From positions 1,371-65,370 of the forward strand of contig NZ_MCUV01000003.1 of assembly GCF_002873395.1 (NCBI RefSeq): a stretch of DNA of 64,000 bases, written 5' to 3'. The notes under the pieces are model-generated. The model did not search any database. It saw nothing but the letters and a program-made list of their open reading frames with translations, and had not been told where the DNA came from. The first letter of the stretch is position 1; each line of letters opens with the position of its first letter. Shown here one piece after another: positions 36,320 through 46,378 of this stretch. This DNA is from Vibrio sp. 10N.286.49.B3 (GTDB lineage Bacteria > Pseudomonadota > Gammaproteobacteria > Enterobacterales > Vibrionaceae). The translations under genes were made by a program, and so were the position numbers.

Positions 36320-37384
36320 GTGAACAATACTAATTATCTCTATGTTAATAATCTTTCCAAACAGTTTGGCGACTTTACCGCATTAAGCCAAATATCCCTG
36401 GATATAAAAAAGGGAGAATTCATCTGTTTTCTTGGTCCTTCTGGCTGTGGAAAAACAACACTGCTGCGTACCATTGCTGGACTTGAACTTCCTAGCGAAG
36501 GACAAATTATTCAAGCAACGAAAGACATTACTCTCTTACCACCAGAGAAAAGAGATTTTGGTATCGTATTCCAATCCTATGCATTATTTCCTAACTTGAC
36601 CGTGATGGAGAATATTGCTTTTGGACTCATTAACCAAGGCGTGAATAAACAAGATGCCACCGTTAAAGTCCAAGAGTGGCTAAAACTCGTTGATCTGCCT
36701 GATTCCGAAAATAAATACCCTTCACAACTTTCTGGCGGACAACAGCAACGGGTAGCCCTGGCACGAGCTCTCGCTTTATCGCCTGGCTTACTCCTGTTGG
36801 ATGAACCTTTATCAGCACTTGATGCAAAAGTTCGTGCACATTTACGCCATGAAATTTGCCAACTACAAAAAAAATTAGGGGTTACAACAATCATGGTGAC
36901 GCACGATCAAGAAGAAGCGTTAACAATGGCTGATCGTATCGTCGTCATGAATCATGGGGTAATTGAACAAATTGGCACACCTCGTGAAATCTACCACCAG
37001 CCATCTTCCAAATTTGTTGCTGACTTCATTGGCTCGATGAATTTTATGCGTGCAGAATGTCACTCTGAACATCAACTGTCTGTTGAGGGCTATACCTTTC
37101 CAGCCACTCAAACAGTTAATCATCCACATGTTGAAGTGGCGCTTAGACCAGAACAAATTCAAATATCTAATGAACTAGAAAATGGTATTACTGCCAAAAT
37201 AGCCAACCAAGAATTCTTAGGATCTTTTGTTCGGCTTGAATGTGAGGTTGAACATACGGATAACCTTATTCAAGTCAATGTGAGTTCAGAGCAATTAAAA
37301 AACCAGACCTTAGAAATCGGTGATCTATGTTCGTTAAGTTGGAAAGCAGAAGATGCATTAATTTTTGAGGAACAGCACGTATGA
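36320..37384 (+). CDS. ABC transporter ATP-binding protein, AEP-type importer
   Basis: About 354 residues. Walker A is GPSGCGKTT, the signature is [15 protein letters not shown], and Walker B is [12 protein letters not shown], with the switch histidine in MVTHDQEEA. The C-terminal region (about 245-350) is a TOBE-like regulatory domain. The start is probably the GTG at 36320 ([11 protein letters not shown]); a TTG at 36305 is also in frame. Its stop overlaps the permease start by four bases (ATGA), so the two subunits are coupled. It powers import through the permease encoded next. Confidence 0.85.
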   Translation: MNNTNYLYVNNLSKQFGDFTALSQISLDIKKGEFICFLGPSGCGKTTLLRTIAGLELPSEGQIIQATKDITLLPPEKRDFGIVFQSYALFPNLTVMENIAFGLINQGVNKQDATVKVQEWLKLVDLPDSENKYPSQLSGGQQQRVALARALALSPGLLLLDEPLSALDAKVRAHLRHEICQLQKKLGVTTIMVTHDQEEALTMADRIVVMNHGVIEQIGTPREIYHQPSSKFVADFIGSMNFMRAECHSEHQLSVEGYTFPATQTVNHPHVEVALRPEQIQISNELENGITAKIANQEFLGSFVRLECEVEHTDNLIQVNVSSEQLKNQTLEIGDLCSLSWKAEDALIFEEQHV

Positions 37385-39111
37385 GCTTAGAAGCGGTACT
37401 ACCTCAACCTAAAAATGCCCAAAAATCTCACTCACTGACAACTCGTATATCACGTATAAGCCGTGACGAGTGGATCATGGGATCGTTACTGTTATCCACG
37501 GCATTATTAATAACCTTGGGCTTGATCGCTCCACTTTGGGCCATGTTTAGTAAGAGTCTTCATAACCGTGCGGGTGAATACATTGGACTCGAAAACTATG
37601 TCACTTATTTAAGCAATCCTTCCCTAACGCAGTCTATCTACAATACGCTGTTTATTGGTGTTTCTGTCTCGCTTATCGTTGGGATACTGGCATTTGGGTT
37701 TGCCTACTCACTGATAAAAACGTGCATGCCTTTTAAGCGCACTTTCAAACTTATCGGCAGCTTACCGATCTTAGCGCCATCACTACTTCCTGCGATTTCA
37801 TTTATTTATCTCTTTGGCAATCAAGGTATTTTAAAGTCATGGTTGATGGGAGAAAGTATTTACGGACCTATTGGTATTATTCTTGGCCTTGTCTTTTGGT
37901 GTTTTCCTCATGCGGTTTTAATTATGTCGACAGGGCTATCGAATGCGGATGCTCGTCTTTATGAAGCGGCCAAAGTATTAAGAGCCTCACCCCTACGCAC
38001 CTTTTTAACGGTCACATTACCGACGGCTAAGTACGGCATAATGAGCGCAATGATGGTAATTTTCACCCTCGTTGTCTGTGATTTTGGTGTGGCTAAGGTC
38101 ATTGGTGGTCAATATAACGTTCTTGCTACCGATATTTATAAACAAGTCATTGGTCAACATAACTTTGCAATGGGCGCTGTGACATCCGTTATTCTATTAT
38201 TGCCTGCTGTTTTATCCTTTGGTATTGAAGCTCATATTCGTCGTAAACAACAAAGCATGATGAGCACCAATGCCGTCATCTATCAACCACAACCAAGTCG
38301 CGTTAAAGATACTATCGCCTTGTTATTTTGTGGCGCTATTGTTCTGTGTATTTTGACGGTTATCGGTATGGCTTTATATGGTTCTCTGATTAGCTTTTGG
38401 CCATACAATAAAGCGCTAACTCTTAATAATTACGATTTTGCACGCTTTATTAGTTACGGTTGGTCACCTTTCTTTAATTCGGTGAAAATGGCTCTATTAG
38501 TTGCACTCATCGGTACCCTATTTACTTTTGTTGCAGCCTACTGCATCGAAAAAGGACGTACTATGAAGTCATTGCGTAATATATTGCACCTACTAGCGAT
38601 GATGCCAATGGCCATCCCAGGCATGGTATTAGGACTAGGCTACATCTTCTTTTTTAACTCACCATCAAACCCTTTAAATGGCATCTACGGCACGATGACT
38701 ATTCTTGTATTGTGTACCGTTGTGCATCTTTATACGGTTGGACATATGACGGCGATGACGACACTTCGCCAAATGCCTGCTGAAATAGAAGCGGTCGCTG
38801 CCTCACTTAAAATACCGCAATATAAAGCGTTTCTAAAAGTATCTGTACCACTTGGTTTACCGGCAACCTTAGACATTGCAAGCTATTTATTTGTCAATGC
38901 GATGACCACCACATCAGGGGTGATATTTCTCTACACCAACGACACGGTTCTCGCCTCGATTGCTGTCATGCACCTTGATGGTATGGGTTATACCGCCGCC
39001 GCTGCCGCAATGGCAATTATGATAATGCTGACCTCTGCTGTTGCTCGTATTATTCATGCCATTATCAGTTACGTGCTAATTAAAAAGACTCAACGCTGGC
39101 GTCATCGTTAA
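37381..39111 (+). CDS. ABC transporter permease with two fused transmembrane domains, AEP-type
   Basis: A 576-residue inner-membrane protein with about 12 membrane helices in two halves (about 35-280 and 310-570), each a BPD_transp_1 domain. The first half carries an EAA-type loop ([20 protein letters not shown]), the second [20 protein letters not shown]. Thus one chain supplies both channel halves, as in the ferric-type permeases, where Salmonella phnU and phnV encode separate proteins. It follows the ATPase gene with an overlap. Confidence 0.88.
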   Translation: MSLEAVLPQPKNAQKSHSLTTRISRISRDEWIMGSLLLSTALLITLGLIAPLWAMFSKSLHNRAGEYIGLENYVTYLSNPSLTQSIYNTLFIGVSVSLIVGILAFGFAYSLIKTCMPFKRTFKLIGSLPILAPSLLPAISFIYLFGNQGILKSWLMGESIYGPIGIILGLVFWCFPHAVLIMSTGLSNADARLYEAAKVLRASPLRTFLTVTLPTAKYGIMSAMMVIFTLVVCDFGVAKVIGGQYNVLATDIYKQVIGQHNFAMGAVTSVILLLPAVLSFGIEAHIRRKQQSMMSTNAVIYQPQPSRVKDTIALLFCGAIVLCILTVIGMALYGSLISFWPYNKALTLNNYDFARFISYGWSPFFNSVKMALLVALIGTLFTFVAAYCIEKGRTMKSLRNILHLLAMMPMAIPGMVLGLGYIFFFNSPSNPLNGIYGTMTILVLCTVVHLYTVGHMTAMTTLRQMPAEIEAVAASLKIPQYKAFLKVSVPLGLPATLDIASYLFVNAMTTTSGVIFLYTNDTVLASIAVMHLDGMGYTAAAAAMAIMIMLTSAVARIIHAIISYVLIKKTQRWRHR

Positions 39112-39133
39112 CTTTTAGAATCCACTTATATTA

Positions 39134-39155
39134 CAAAGTTCGAGTTTGAACTTTG
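39134..39155 (+). repeat. Hairpin just ahead of the HAD phosphatase ribosome-binding site
   Basis: CAAAGTTC pairs exactly with GAACTTTG around GAGTTT. The stem ends about three bases before the GGAG of the next gene, without a T-run. It could stabilise or tune translation of the phosphatase mRNA. Confidence 0.6.
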
Positions 39156-39170
39156 AGCAGGAGTTTCATA

Positions 39171-39860
39171 ATGTCTAAGCAAACCCATTCTATCGATCTT
39201 TATATTTTTGATATGGATGAAACCTTAATTGCCAATGATCTCACCGTTCTTTGGCACCAGTATCTAGTCGACAGTTTGGCATTAGCTGATCATGATTTTC
39301 TTACTGAAGATAAGTTACGTATGGCACAGTACTACCAAGGAAATATGGATTTAGATCAGTATATCTTTTTTAGCCTAAGTCCATTAAGCCATCTAACAGT
39401 AAGTGAAATCGATGAACTGGCTGATGACTTTATAATGCAGCGTGCTTATCAATATATTTACCCGCAAGCTATAGAATTGATAGAAAGTTTAAAGCAAGCA
39501 GGTACCGCTTGTATGATTATTTCTGCGACGGTTACTTTTCTTGTTAAAGCAATGGCTCGATATTTAAATATTGAATTTGCTGAAGGCGTTAATCTTGTTC
39601 AACTTGGCGATCATTATTCTGGTGCGATTTGTGGGATCCCAAGCTATCAGGCAGGCAAGGTTCAACGCCTCAATCAGTGGCTTGAATTGCATGATAACCA
39701 ATATACCCCAAGTCATTTTTATTCAGACTCGATCAACGATTTACCACTTTTACTTGAAGTTCCCAATCCAATTGTCATTAATGGTTGTGCACGGTTAGTT
39801 GAAGAGGCTGAAAAAAGAAGTTGGTCACAAGAGTACTGGACTTTACTGCCTAGTACTTAA
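39171..39860 (+). CDS. HAD superfamily (IB-type) phosphatase in the phosphonate operon
   Basis: A 229-residue soluble phosphatase. The ATG at 39171 follows AGGAG. HAD motif I is IFDMDETLI, motif II is MIISATVTF, the lysine of motif III lies in AGKVQRL, and motif IV is YSDSINDLPLL. This is the SerB-like IB subfamily with a helical cap between motifs I and II. The position behind the importer genes suggests that it acts on a phosphorylated compound from the imported substrate. It is not PhnX: it lacks the cap lysine arrangement I would expect there. Confidence 0.75.
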   Translation: MSKQTHSIDLYIFDMDETLIANDLTVLWHQYLVDSLALADHDFLTEDKLRMAQYYQGNMDLDQYIFFSLSPLSHLTVSEIDELADDFIMQRAYQYIYPQAIELIESLKQAGTACMIISATVTFLVKAMARYLNIEFAEGVNLVQLGDHYSGAICGIPSYQAGKVQRLNQWLELHDNQYTPSHFYSDSINDLPLLLEVPNPIVINGCARLVEEAEKRSWSQEYWTLLPST

Positions 39861-39868
39861 TGCTCGAA

Positions 39869-39896
39869 TAGCCACTAGCCACTAGCCACTAGCCAC
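39869..39896. repeat. Four tandem heptamers TAGCCAC
   Basis: TAGCCAC is repeated four times without error, between the HAD gene stop and its terminator. A short perfect array like this can change copy number by slippage. It lies outside any gene, and an effect is not evident. Confidence 0.95.
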
Positions 39897-39903
39897 GAAA
39901 AAT

Positions 39904-39930
39904 AAAGCCTCTACCCTATGATGAGGCTTT
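39904..39930 (+). terminator. Terminator of the phosphonate-importer operon
   Basis: AAAGCCTC pairs with GAGGCTTT around an 11-base loop, followed by the A/T-rich GCAATATTAC. The T-run is short, so efficiency may be moderate. Confidence 0.65.
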
Positions 39931-40007
39931 GCAATATTACTCTACATTACTTGCTCTAAATGCGCTAAAATGCCCGTCCTTATTTTAGCTTTGAGCCTTT
40001 TATATTA

Positions 40008-41294
40008 ATGACTACTACCACTACACCAGCCAACTTTAGCGAACTTGGTCTTATTTCTCAGTTGTTAAACCGCCTACAAGAGATGGAATATCAACAACCA
40101 ACACCAATTCAAGCGCAAGCTATCCCAAGCATTCTAGCTGGTCGTGATTTAATTGCTGGTGCAAATACAGGTTCAGGTAAAACAGCAACGTTTGCCCTAC
40201 CTCTATTACAACAACTGCATACCGAGCAGTCATCAAATAAAAACCTCAAAGGTAACTACGTCTCTGGCTTGATCTTAGTACCTACTCGTGAACTCGCAAA
40301 ACAAGTTGCTGACAGCATTAAGTCTTACGCAACTCACTTCAATGGCGCAATCAAAACCGTTGCTGTATTTGGTGGCGTATCAGCAAATACTCAAATGCTT
40401 GCTTTACGTGGTGGTGCGGACATTTTAGTTGCGACGCCTGGTCGACTGCTAGACTTGGTTGCAAGTAATGCTGTTAAATTAGATTTGGTGAAAAACCTAG
40501 TGCTTGATGAAGCTGACCGTATGCTTAGTCTTGGCTTTACCGAAGAATTAGCTGAAATCTTAGCGCTTCTACCAAAGCAAAAACAAACCCTACTGTTCTC
40601 AGCAACGTTCCCAGAGCAAGTTCAAGCTTTAACACAAGAACTCCTTAACGATCCGGTTGAAATTCAACTGCAAAGTTCAGATGCAAGTACATTAGTCCAA
40701 CGCGTCTTCACCGTGAATAAAGGCGAGAAGACGGCTCTATTAGCGCATTTAATTAAGCAGCACCAATGGCGACAAGCGCTTATCTTTGTTAACGCAAAGA
40801 ATAGCTGTGAGCACCTGGCTGATAAATTATCGAAACGCGGTATTATTGCTGAAGTTTTTCATGGTGATAAAGGTCAAGGCGCACGTACTCGTGTATTAGA
40901 AGCGTTTAAAGCTGGCGAAATTGACGTATTAATTGCGACGGATATTGCCGCTCGTGGTTTGGATATTGAAAAACTCCCAGTTGTGATCAACTTTGACTTA
41001 CCAAGAAGCCCATCGGATTACATGCACCGTATCGGTCGAAGTGGTCGTGCTGGTGAAGTCGGTTTAGCGTTATCTCTGATCGATTATGAAGATTACCACC
41101 ACTTCAAAATCATCGAAAAGAAAAATAAAATTCGTTTACAACGCGAACAAATTGCCGGTTTTGAAGTTGATGAAGCGATGGTTGAGCAGTACTTAGCAGC
41201 AACAAAACCTGTGGCTAAACCAGCCGGTACGGGTAAGAAAAAGCGTAAGAAGCTATTAAATAACAATGATGATGTGTGGTTAAGAAACTCATAA
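40008..41294 (+). CDS. DEAD-box ATP-dependent RNA helicase (RhlE-like)
   Basis: A 428-residue RNA helicase. All motifs are intact: Q motif YQQPTPIQAQAIP, motif I ANTGSGKT, Ia PTRELAKQ, motif II LDEADRML, motif III SATF, motif V ATDIAARGLDIE, and motif VI HRIGRSGRAG. The C-terminus is a short basic tail (KKKRKKL). It probably remodels rRNA or structured mRNA. The exact orthologue among RhlE, SrmB and the Vibrio-specific members cannot be decided by eye. It stands alone, with a terminator downstream. Confidence 0.9.
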   Translation: MTTTTTPANFSELGLISQLLNRLQEMEYQQPTPIQAQAIPSILAGRDLIAGANTGSGKTATFALPLLQQLHTEQSSNKNLKGNYVSGLILVPTRELAKQVADSIKSYATHFNGAIKTVAVFGGVSANTQMLALRGGADILVATPGRLLDLVASNAVKLDLVKNLVLDEADRMLSLGFTEELAEILALLPKQKQTLLFSATFPEQVQALTQELLNDPVEIQLQSSDASTLVQRVFTVNKGEKTALLAHLIKQHQWRQALIFVNAKNSCEHLADKLSKRGIIAEVFHGDKGQGARTRVLEAFKAGEIDVLIATDIAARGLDIEKLPVVINFDLPRSPSDYMHRIGRSGRAGEVGLALSLIDYEDYHHFKIIEKKNKIRLQREQIAGFEVDEAMVEQYLAATKPVAKPAGTGKKKRKKLLNNNDDVWLRNS

Positions 41295-41366
41295 ACCATT
41301 ACACAGAGCTCTTGGCTACGATTAGTATAAGACTCTATATCAAGCGATAGTTTATCTCTTGCATAA

Positions 41367-41395
41367 AAAACGCCTTCAATACATGAAGGCGTTTT
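41367..41395. terminator. Terminator after the DEAD-box helicase gene
   Basis: AAAACGCCTTC pairs exactly with GAAGGCGTTTT around a seven-base loop. The A-run before and T-run after the stem make it usable from both strands, for the helicase gene and the convergent lipoprotein gene. Confidence 0.85.
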
Positions 41396-41489
41396 ATGTA
41401 ACTTATCAAACGAATTGATCTTCAATCGAATGCTTACTACTTAAATTATCAGCTCTAAATGACATACTTTACAGCCGTTTACAATAAGA

Positions 41490-42620
41490 TTAGCGAGCTA
41501 AATTGTAACGCTCTTTGTAATCATCAACGCTATTACAAGGCGCTGGGAAATCTTCAATGTTAGTGCCAGTGTTGTAGAAAGCCCAACCTAGTTTACCCAG
41601 TTTTAGCTTACCATCTTCAGCGTCTTCTTCATCCCACTCACAGATGATCTCTTCGATCACACTTTGCGTGTTCGTAAACTCTAACTCTGAAATTTGACCA
41701 AGTTCAGCAACGGTTTTTTCGCTATCACCTAGAACGTAATACTCAGGAAGTGCTGACATATATTTAGACGCATCTAGAACAACTTGTACATAATCTTCAA
41801 TGCTATTATCCATACCTTCAACTTTGATTTTATTACGTAGCTCTTCAGCCCAGTAATATTCAAGGAATGGAATTGATTCAGACTCGCCTTTATCCCAACC
41901 AATATCACGCGTGTAGTATACAAGCGCACGGTAGTCATCGTTACCTAATCCGCGCTCATTGTCTTCACCTTGTAAGCCTAAATCTTTTGGTAACGCTGAA
42001 GGTTCAATTGATTGACCATTGTCATACAAGTATACGTTTTTCGTTTCTTGCATCTTTTCCCAGAATACATCCATGCTTGCACTATCTGAGAAGTTATCTT
42101 GTACGCGAACTAATACGTTCGTGTCTTTTCCACCATCGTGCATATCGTGGAAGCGACCAAAGGTATGATGACCATCGGTTAAGTAAAGTGCGCCATCAGG
42201 ACCAACAATAACGGTGTTGATCCAGCTCATGATACGCTCTGTACCATGCTGATCTTCAGAGATCACACCATCTTTATCTCTTGGCTCTTTACATTCAAAG
42301 CTTGTAATATCATTAAAGTCACTATCGTCATTAAAGAATTCAACACTATCGCGTAAACCATAAGTTTCACAAAACTCTTCGAAGCGCTTTTCTTCTTCTA
42401 GTTGCCAACGACCTAGCTTATAGTCATTCTGTAATTGGCCTTGATTCATTTGTGTTGGCATTAAATCGCCAACGGTAACCCAATGAACATCACCAGTGGA
42501 GAAGTCAAAATGCTCAGCTTTGCCTTTCTCTCCTAGGCTAACACCACTATCATTATTGCTGCTACTATTACAACCAGCCAATAAACCTGCTACAACGAGT
42601 GCCATTGCTGCTTTTTTCAT
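41490..42620 (-). CDS. Lipoprotein with ParBc_2-type domain
   Basis: A 376-residue exported lipoprotein. The signal peptide ends in a lipobox (GLLAGCNSS, cysteine about 17) and is followed by a serine/asparagine linker. The mature part carries a ParB-like (ParBc_2) domain, with VTVGDLMPTQMN near residue 48 and the catalytic-looking DGHHTFGRFHDMHD near 147. Such proteins are found in many bacteria as secreted or surface proteins, unlike chromosome-partitioning ParB. The aspartate after the lipid cysteine position is replaced by Asn/Ser, so it should be sent to the outer membrane. The role is unknown. Confidence 0.75.
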   Translation of the reverse strand: MKKAAMALVVAGLLAGCNSSSNNDSGVSLGEKGKAEHFDFSTGDVHWVTVGDLMPTQMNQGQLQNDYKLGRWQLEEEKRFEEFCETYGLRDSVEFFNDDSDFNDITSFECKEPRDKDGVISEDQHGTERIMSWINTVIVGPDGALYLTDGHHTFGRFHDMHDGGKDTNVLVRVQDNFSDSASMDVFWEKMQETKNVYLYDNGQSIEPSALPKDLGLQGEDNERGLGNDDYRALVYYTRDIGWDKGESESIPFLEYYWAEELRNKIKVEGMDNSIEDYVQVVLDASKYMSALPEYYVLGDSEKTVAELGQISELEFTNTQSVIEEIICEWDEEDAEDGKLKLGKLGWAFYNTGTNIEDFPAPCNSVDDYKERYNLAR

Positions 42621-42793
42621 ATTCCCTCACGAATGGTCATTAAGTTAATTCGAACGGGATACTACACTTGATAAATGACACTAATCTTACAGAATAGCTA
42701 AATAAATATTAAACCATTGTTAACAGCGTAATAGTATAATAGTGATGAATTATCCTCTATTAAACATCAACATAAGTGATTCACTGCTTGGTT

Positions 42794-43444
42794 TTAGTTC
42801 AGTATAAAGTGCCCGTGCAAGTCGGGTTTATATGTCATGACTTCAACCCCGTTTAGCTTCGCTTCTTCGAGTAAATCTGCATATTTTGCATCAATATGCC
42901 GCGCGCCTAAAACAGAATCGATACCACTATGTAAAATGGCAAACAATAAAACAGCTCGATGCCCTTCTTTGGCTATGTTCATCAACTCAATCAGGTGTTT
43001 TTGCCCACGTAGCGTCTTTGCATCAGGGAAGTAACCTTGACCATCTTCGAGTAAGGTACAACTTTTTACTTCGACAAAGCAGCGCTCATCATCGCGAGAG
43101 AGCATAAAATCAATTCGGCTATCGCCATACTTAACCTCTGGCTTGACTTCGTAACCCTCTAAAGTCTCGATCTTATTTGCTCTCAGTGCCTGTCCGACAA
43201 ATTCATTGGCTCGCGCCGTGTTAACACAAATAAGCCCGTCTCGATCAGTTAACTCCCAAGTGTATTGATATTTACGTTTTTTATTATCACTTGTGCTGTA
43301 CCAAATGGTATCCCCTTCACTGCCGCAATTTGTCATTGACCCTGTATTGGCTACGTAAATGGTTTCTTCACTGCCATTGATAATAACATCGGCTAAAAAG
43401 CGCTTATAACGTTTGATTAATACTGCTTTCTGTAACGGGATCAT
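42794..43444 (-). CDS. sfsA: SfsA-family DNA/RNA nuclease
   Basis: A 216-residue SfsA protein, first described as a sugar fermentation stimulator and related to DNA-binding nucleases. Family blocks are [14 protein letters not shown]-like at the N-terminus, [24 protein letters not shown], and the nuclease residues in SRIDFMLS and [22 protein letters not shown] and [11 protein letters not shown] follow. It is slightly shorter than E. coli SfsA (234). The usual neighbours (dksA, pcnB) are absent here, so it may be a relocated or second copy. The ribosome-binding site is weak. Confidence 0.88.
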   Translation of the reverse strand: MIPLQKAVLIKRYKRFLADVIINGSEETIYVANTGSMTNCGSEGDTIWYSTSDNKKRKYQYTWELTDRDGLICVNTARANEFVGQALRANKIETLEGYEVKPEVKYGDSRIDFMLSRDDERCFVEVKSCTLLEDGQGYFPDAKTLRGQKHLIELMNIAKEGHRAVLLFAILHSGIDSVLGARHIDAKYADLLEEAKLNGVEVMTYKPDLHGHFILN

Positions 43445-43490
43445 AACTAAGGCTGCCTATTTGGAAGTTGGAAGGAGATACACTCTGTGC

Positions 43491-43700
43491 TTAACGGTAT
43501 TCAATGTCTTGTTCAATGAAATCGGTCTCACTAAACCAAGTTACATTGCCGATATAGCCCTGTTCTTTTAGTTCATTGTCTATTTGTGCAGCAACGCGAG
43601 TTGTCATTTGAAACCAACCATTATCTTGATTAAGTTCACTAATAATATCTTGTACCAATTGTTGCGCTTCATCATCCAGTAACAAATTCAAATAGCTCAT
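43491..43700 (-). CDS. Small acidic protein, unknown
   Basis: A 69-residue protein starting at the second of two ATGs (MSYLNLLLDDEAQ), which has GGAT at a suitable distance; starting at 43712 would add four residues. It is rich in Asp, Glu and Gln and predicted mostly helical, with no signal or membrane segment. It ends 46 bases before the sfsA start on the same strand, so the two may be co-transcribed. I do not recognise a family. Confidence 0.55.
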   Translation of the reverse strand: MSYLNLLLDDEAQQLVQDIISELNQDNGWFQMTTRVAAQIDNELKEQGYIGNVTWFSETDFIEQDIEYR

Positions 43701-43876
43701 TTTATTATCCATCCAAAGCCTAAGTGCTCTGTTTTTTAGTCAAGTTCATCGTGATGACATGTTAACACTCCGATGATACAAAACAGCAAATAAATGAATT
43801 TTAGTGCAAGCATAAGCCAAATCGTACTTTACCGTCATAGTGTTACTTTACCAATATATGCACAGAATGCATTTTA

Positions 43877-43897
43877 AAAATGAAAAGCATTCATTTT
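43877..43897. promoter_or_regulatory. Palindrome in the pflB upstream region
   Basis: AAAATGA and TCATTTT flank seven bases, and GAATGC (43865-43870) also pairs with GCATTC (43887-43892). The site lies about 100 bases before pflB. It is a candidate operator; I cannot assign it to FNR or ArcA, whose consensus it does not fit. Confidence 0.4.
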
Positions 43898-43993
43898 ACT
43901 CATTAATATATATTACCTAATATAACGGCAACAGAAAGCAGCAATGCTTATCAATCGATTCAATATCTAACATGCTCATTACGAGGTATAACT

Positions 43994-46276
43994 ATGACAA
44001 TTCCAACAACTGATATGCTTAACGCATGGAAAGGATTTACAGCAGGTGATTGGCAAACCGAAGTCAATACTCGTGACTTTATTCAAAATAACTACACACC
44101 ATATGAAGGTGATGAATCTTTTCTTGCTGAAGCAACAGAAGCAACGAATACCCTTTGGAACAGCGTATTAGAAGGCATTAAACAAGAAAGTCGCACTCAT
44201 GCCCCTGTTGACTTCGATACTGATCTACCTTCAACCATCACTTCTCATAATGCTGGATACATTAACCAAGAACTTGAAACGATTGTTGGCTTACAGACTG
44301 ATAAACCACTAAAACGTGCGATCATCGCAAATGGTGGTATTCGCATGGTTAAAAATTCATGTGAAGTGTACGGTCGTCAACTAGACCCAATGATTGAAAA
44401 GACGTTTACTGATTATCGCAAAACGCACAATAAAGCATGTTTTGATATTTACACTAAAGACATTATTGCTTGCCGTAGCTCGGGCATTATTACTGGCTTA
44501 CCAGATGCTTATGGACGCGGTCGTATCATTGGTGATTACCGTCGTATTGCTCTTTACGGTATTGAGTTTTTAAAAGCAGACAAACAAGAACAATTAAAAT
44601 CAACTCAAGCTTTCTTAGAGCAAGGTCAAGATCTTGAAAAAACAATGCGTCTGCGTGAAGAATTAGCTGATCAAATTCAAGCACTTGATGATATTAAAAC
44701 GATGGCATTAAGCTATGGTATTGATATGACTTTGCCAGCAACAACGGCTCAACAAGCCATTCAGTTTACTTACTTTGGTTACTTAGCTGCCGTTAAATCA
44801 CAAAATGGCGCGGCGATGTCTTTGGGTCGTACTTCTACTTTCTTAGATGTTTATATAGAACGCGATCTTCAAAGCGGTCTAATCACTGAGCAACAAGCAC
44901 AAGAAATGATCGACCATTTCATCATGAAATTACGTATGGTTCGTTTCTTACGTACGCCTGACTACGATTCATTATTCTCAGGTGACCCAATTTGGGCGAC
45001 TGAAGCAATGGCTGGTATGGGTGTCGATGGTCGTACATTAGTAAGTAAAACAACATTCCGTTACTTACATACGCTAGATAATATGGGTCCAGCTCCTGAG
45101 CCAAATATGACGATTTTATGGTCAGAGCAACTCCCTATTGCTTTTAAGAAATACGCAGCAAAAGTCTCGATTGAAACTTCATCTGTACAATACGAAAATG
45201 ATGACTTAATGCGCGCTGATTTCGATAATGACGACTATGCAATTGCTTGTTGTGTTAGCCCACAGGTTGTTGGTAAAGATATGCAGTTCTTTGGTGCTCG
45301 TGCTAACTTAGCAAAAGCGCTACTTTATACCATCAATGGCGGTATCGATGAAAAATCACAAAAACAAGTCGGTCCAAAAGTTCCACTAATTACTGATGAT
45401 GTCCTTGATTTTGATTCATTACTACCACGTTTTGATGACATGTTAGACTGGCTTGCGACCCAATACGTGACGGCATTGAACATTATTCATTACTCACATG
45501 ATCGTTATAGCTATGAAGCTTCATTAATGGCATTGATGGATCGCGATGTGCGCCGAACCATGGCATGTGGTATTGCTGGTCTTTCTGTTGTTGCCGATTC
45601 TCTCGCAGCGATAAAATTTGCAAAAGTATCACCGATTCGTGATGAAAATGGCATTGCTATCGACTTTGATATTGAAGGTGACTACCCTAAATTTGGTAAT
45701 AATGATCCACGTGTTGATGATATTGCTTGTGAACTTGTTAAGCGTTTCATGGCCAAGATCAGTAAAATGAGTATGTACCGCGAAGCGATTCCTACTCAAT
45801 CGATTCTAACGATCACATCTAACGTGGTATATGGCAAAAAAACCGGTAACACCCCGGATGGTCGCCGCGCAGGTATGCCATTTGGACCAGGTGCAAACCC
45901 AGTTCATGGTCGTGACACAAACGGTGCTGTTGCTTCATTAACTTCGGTTGCTAAACTGCCGTTTGAATCTGCAAAAGATGGGATTTCTTATACTTTCTCT
46001 ATCGTACCAAATGCGTTAGGTCGAGATATCGATACTCAGAAACAAAACTTAGCAGCATTGATGGATGGTTATTTCCACCATGAAGCAAACGTAGAAGGTG
46101 GTCAGCACTTAAACGTTAATGTGATGAACCGAGAAATGTTAATGGATGCCGTTGAGCACCCTGAAAAATATCCTCAACTGACTATCCGTGTTTCTGGCTA
46201 TGCTGTACGTTTCAACTCGCTAACCCGAGAGCAGCAACAAGATGTCATCACGCGTACTTTTACTGATAAAATGTAA
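43994..46276 (+). CDS. pflB: Formate acetyltransferase (pyruvate formate-lyase)
   Basis: A 760-residue glycyl-radical enzyme converting pyruvate and CoA to acetyl-CoA and formate in anoxic growth. The catalytic pair of adjacent cysteines is IACCVSPQ near residue 418, and the radical glycine is in [10 protein letters not shown]-like sequence near residue 735, written here as [13 protein letters not shown]. The N-terminus ([20 protein letters not shown]) and length match enteric PflB. The gene stands alone: neither the activase gene pflA nor the formate channel focA is adjacent, though both are usual neighbours. Translation starts after GAGG. Confidence 0.95.
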   Translation: MTIPTTDMLNAWKGFTAGDWQTEVNTRDFIQNNYTPYEGDESFLAEATEATNTLWNSVLEGIKQESRTHAPVDFDTDLPSTITSHNAGYINQELETIVGLQTDKPLKRAIIANGGIRMVKNSCEVYGRQLDPMIEKTFTDYRKTHNKACFDIYTKDIIACRSSGIITGLPDAYGRGRIIGDYRRIALYGIEFLKADKQEQLKSTQAFLEQGQDLEKTMRLREELADQIQALDDIKTMALSYGIDMTLPATTAQQAIQFTYFGYLAAVKSQNGAAMSLGRTSTFLDVYIERDLQSGLITEQQAQEMIDHFIMKLRMVRFLRTPDYDSLFSGDPIWATEAMAGMGVDGRTLVSKTTFRYLHTLDNMGPAPEPNMTILWSEQLPIAFKKYAAKVSIETSSVQYENDDLMRADFDNDDYAIACCVSPQVVGKDMQFFGARANLAKALLYTINGGIDEKSQKQVGPKVPLITDDVLDFDSLLPRFDDMLDWLATQYVTALNIIHYSHDRYSYEASLMALMDRDVRRTMACGIAGLSVVADSLAAIKFAKVSPIRDENGIAIDFDIEGDYPKFGNNDPRVDDIACELVKRFMAKISKMSMYREAIPTQSILTITSNVVYGKKTGNTPDGRRAGMPFGPGANPVHGRDTNGAVASLTSVAKLPFESAKDGISYTFSIVPNALGRDIDTQKQNLAALMDGYFHHEANVEGGQHLNVNVMNREMLMDAVEHPEKYPQLTIRVSGYAVRFNSLTREQQQDVITRTFTDKM

Positions 46277-46298
46277 TTGAACGTTATTTAAACCAATA

Positions 46299-46331
46299 AA
46301 AAATACCGAGCTCTATATGCTCGGTATTTTT
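46299..46331. terminator. Bidirectional terminator between pflB and torA
   Basis: AAATACCGAGC pairs with GCTCGGTATTT around a short loop, with an A-run before and a T-run after. It separates the convergent pflB and torA genes. Confidence 0.9.
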
Positions 46332-46378
46332 ATTTCTAAACGGTTATAAGCATTTCATAATTCAAAACATTAGAACCG

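Noticed and set aside
43940-43985. FNR site in front of pflB
   Set aside because: TATCAATCGATTCAA looks similar, but the arms and spacing do not match TTGAT-N4-ATCAA.
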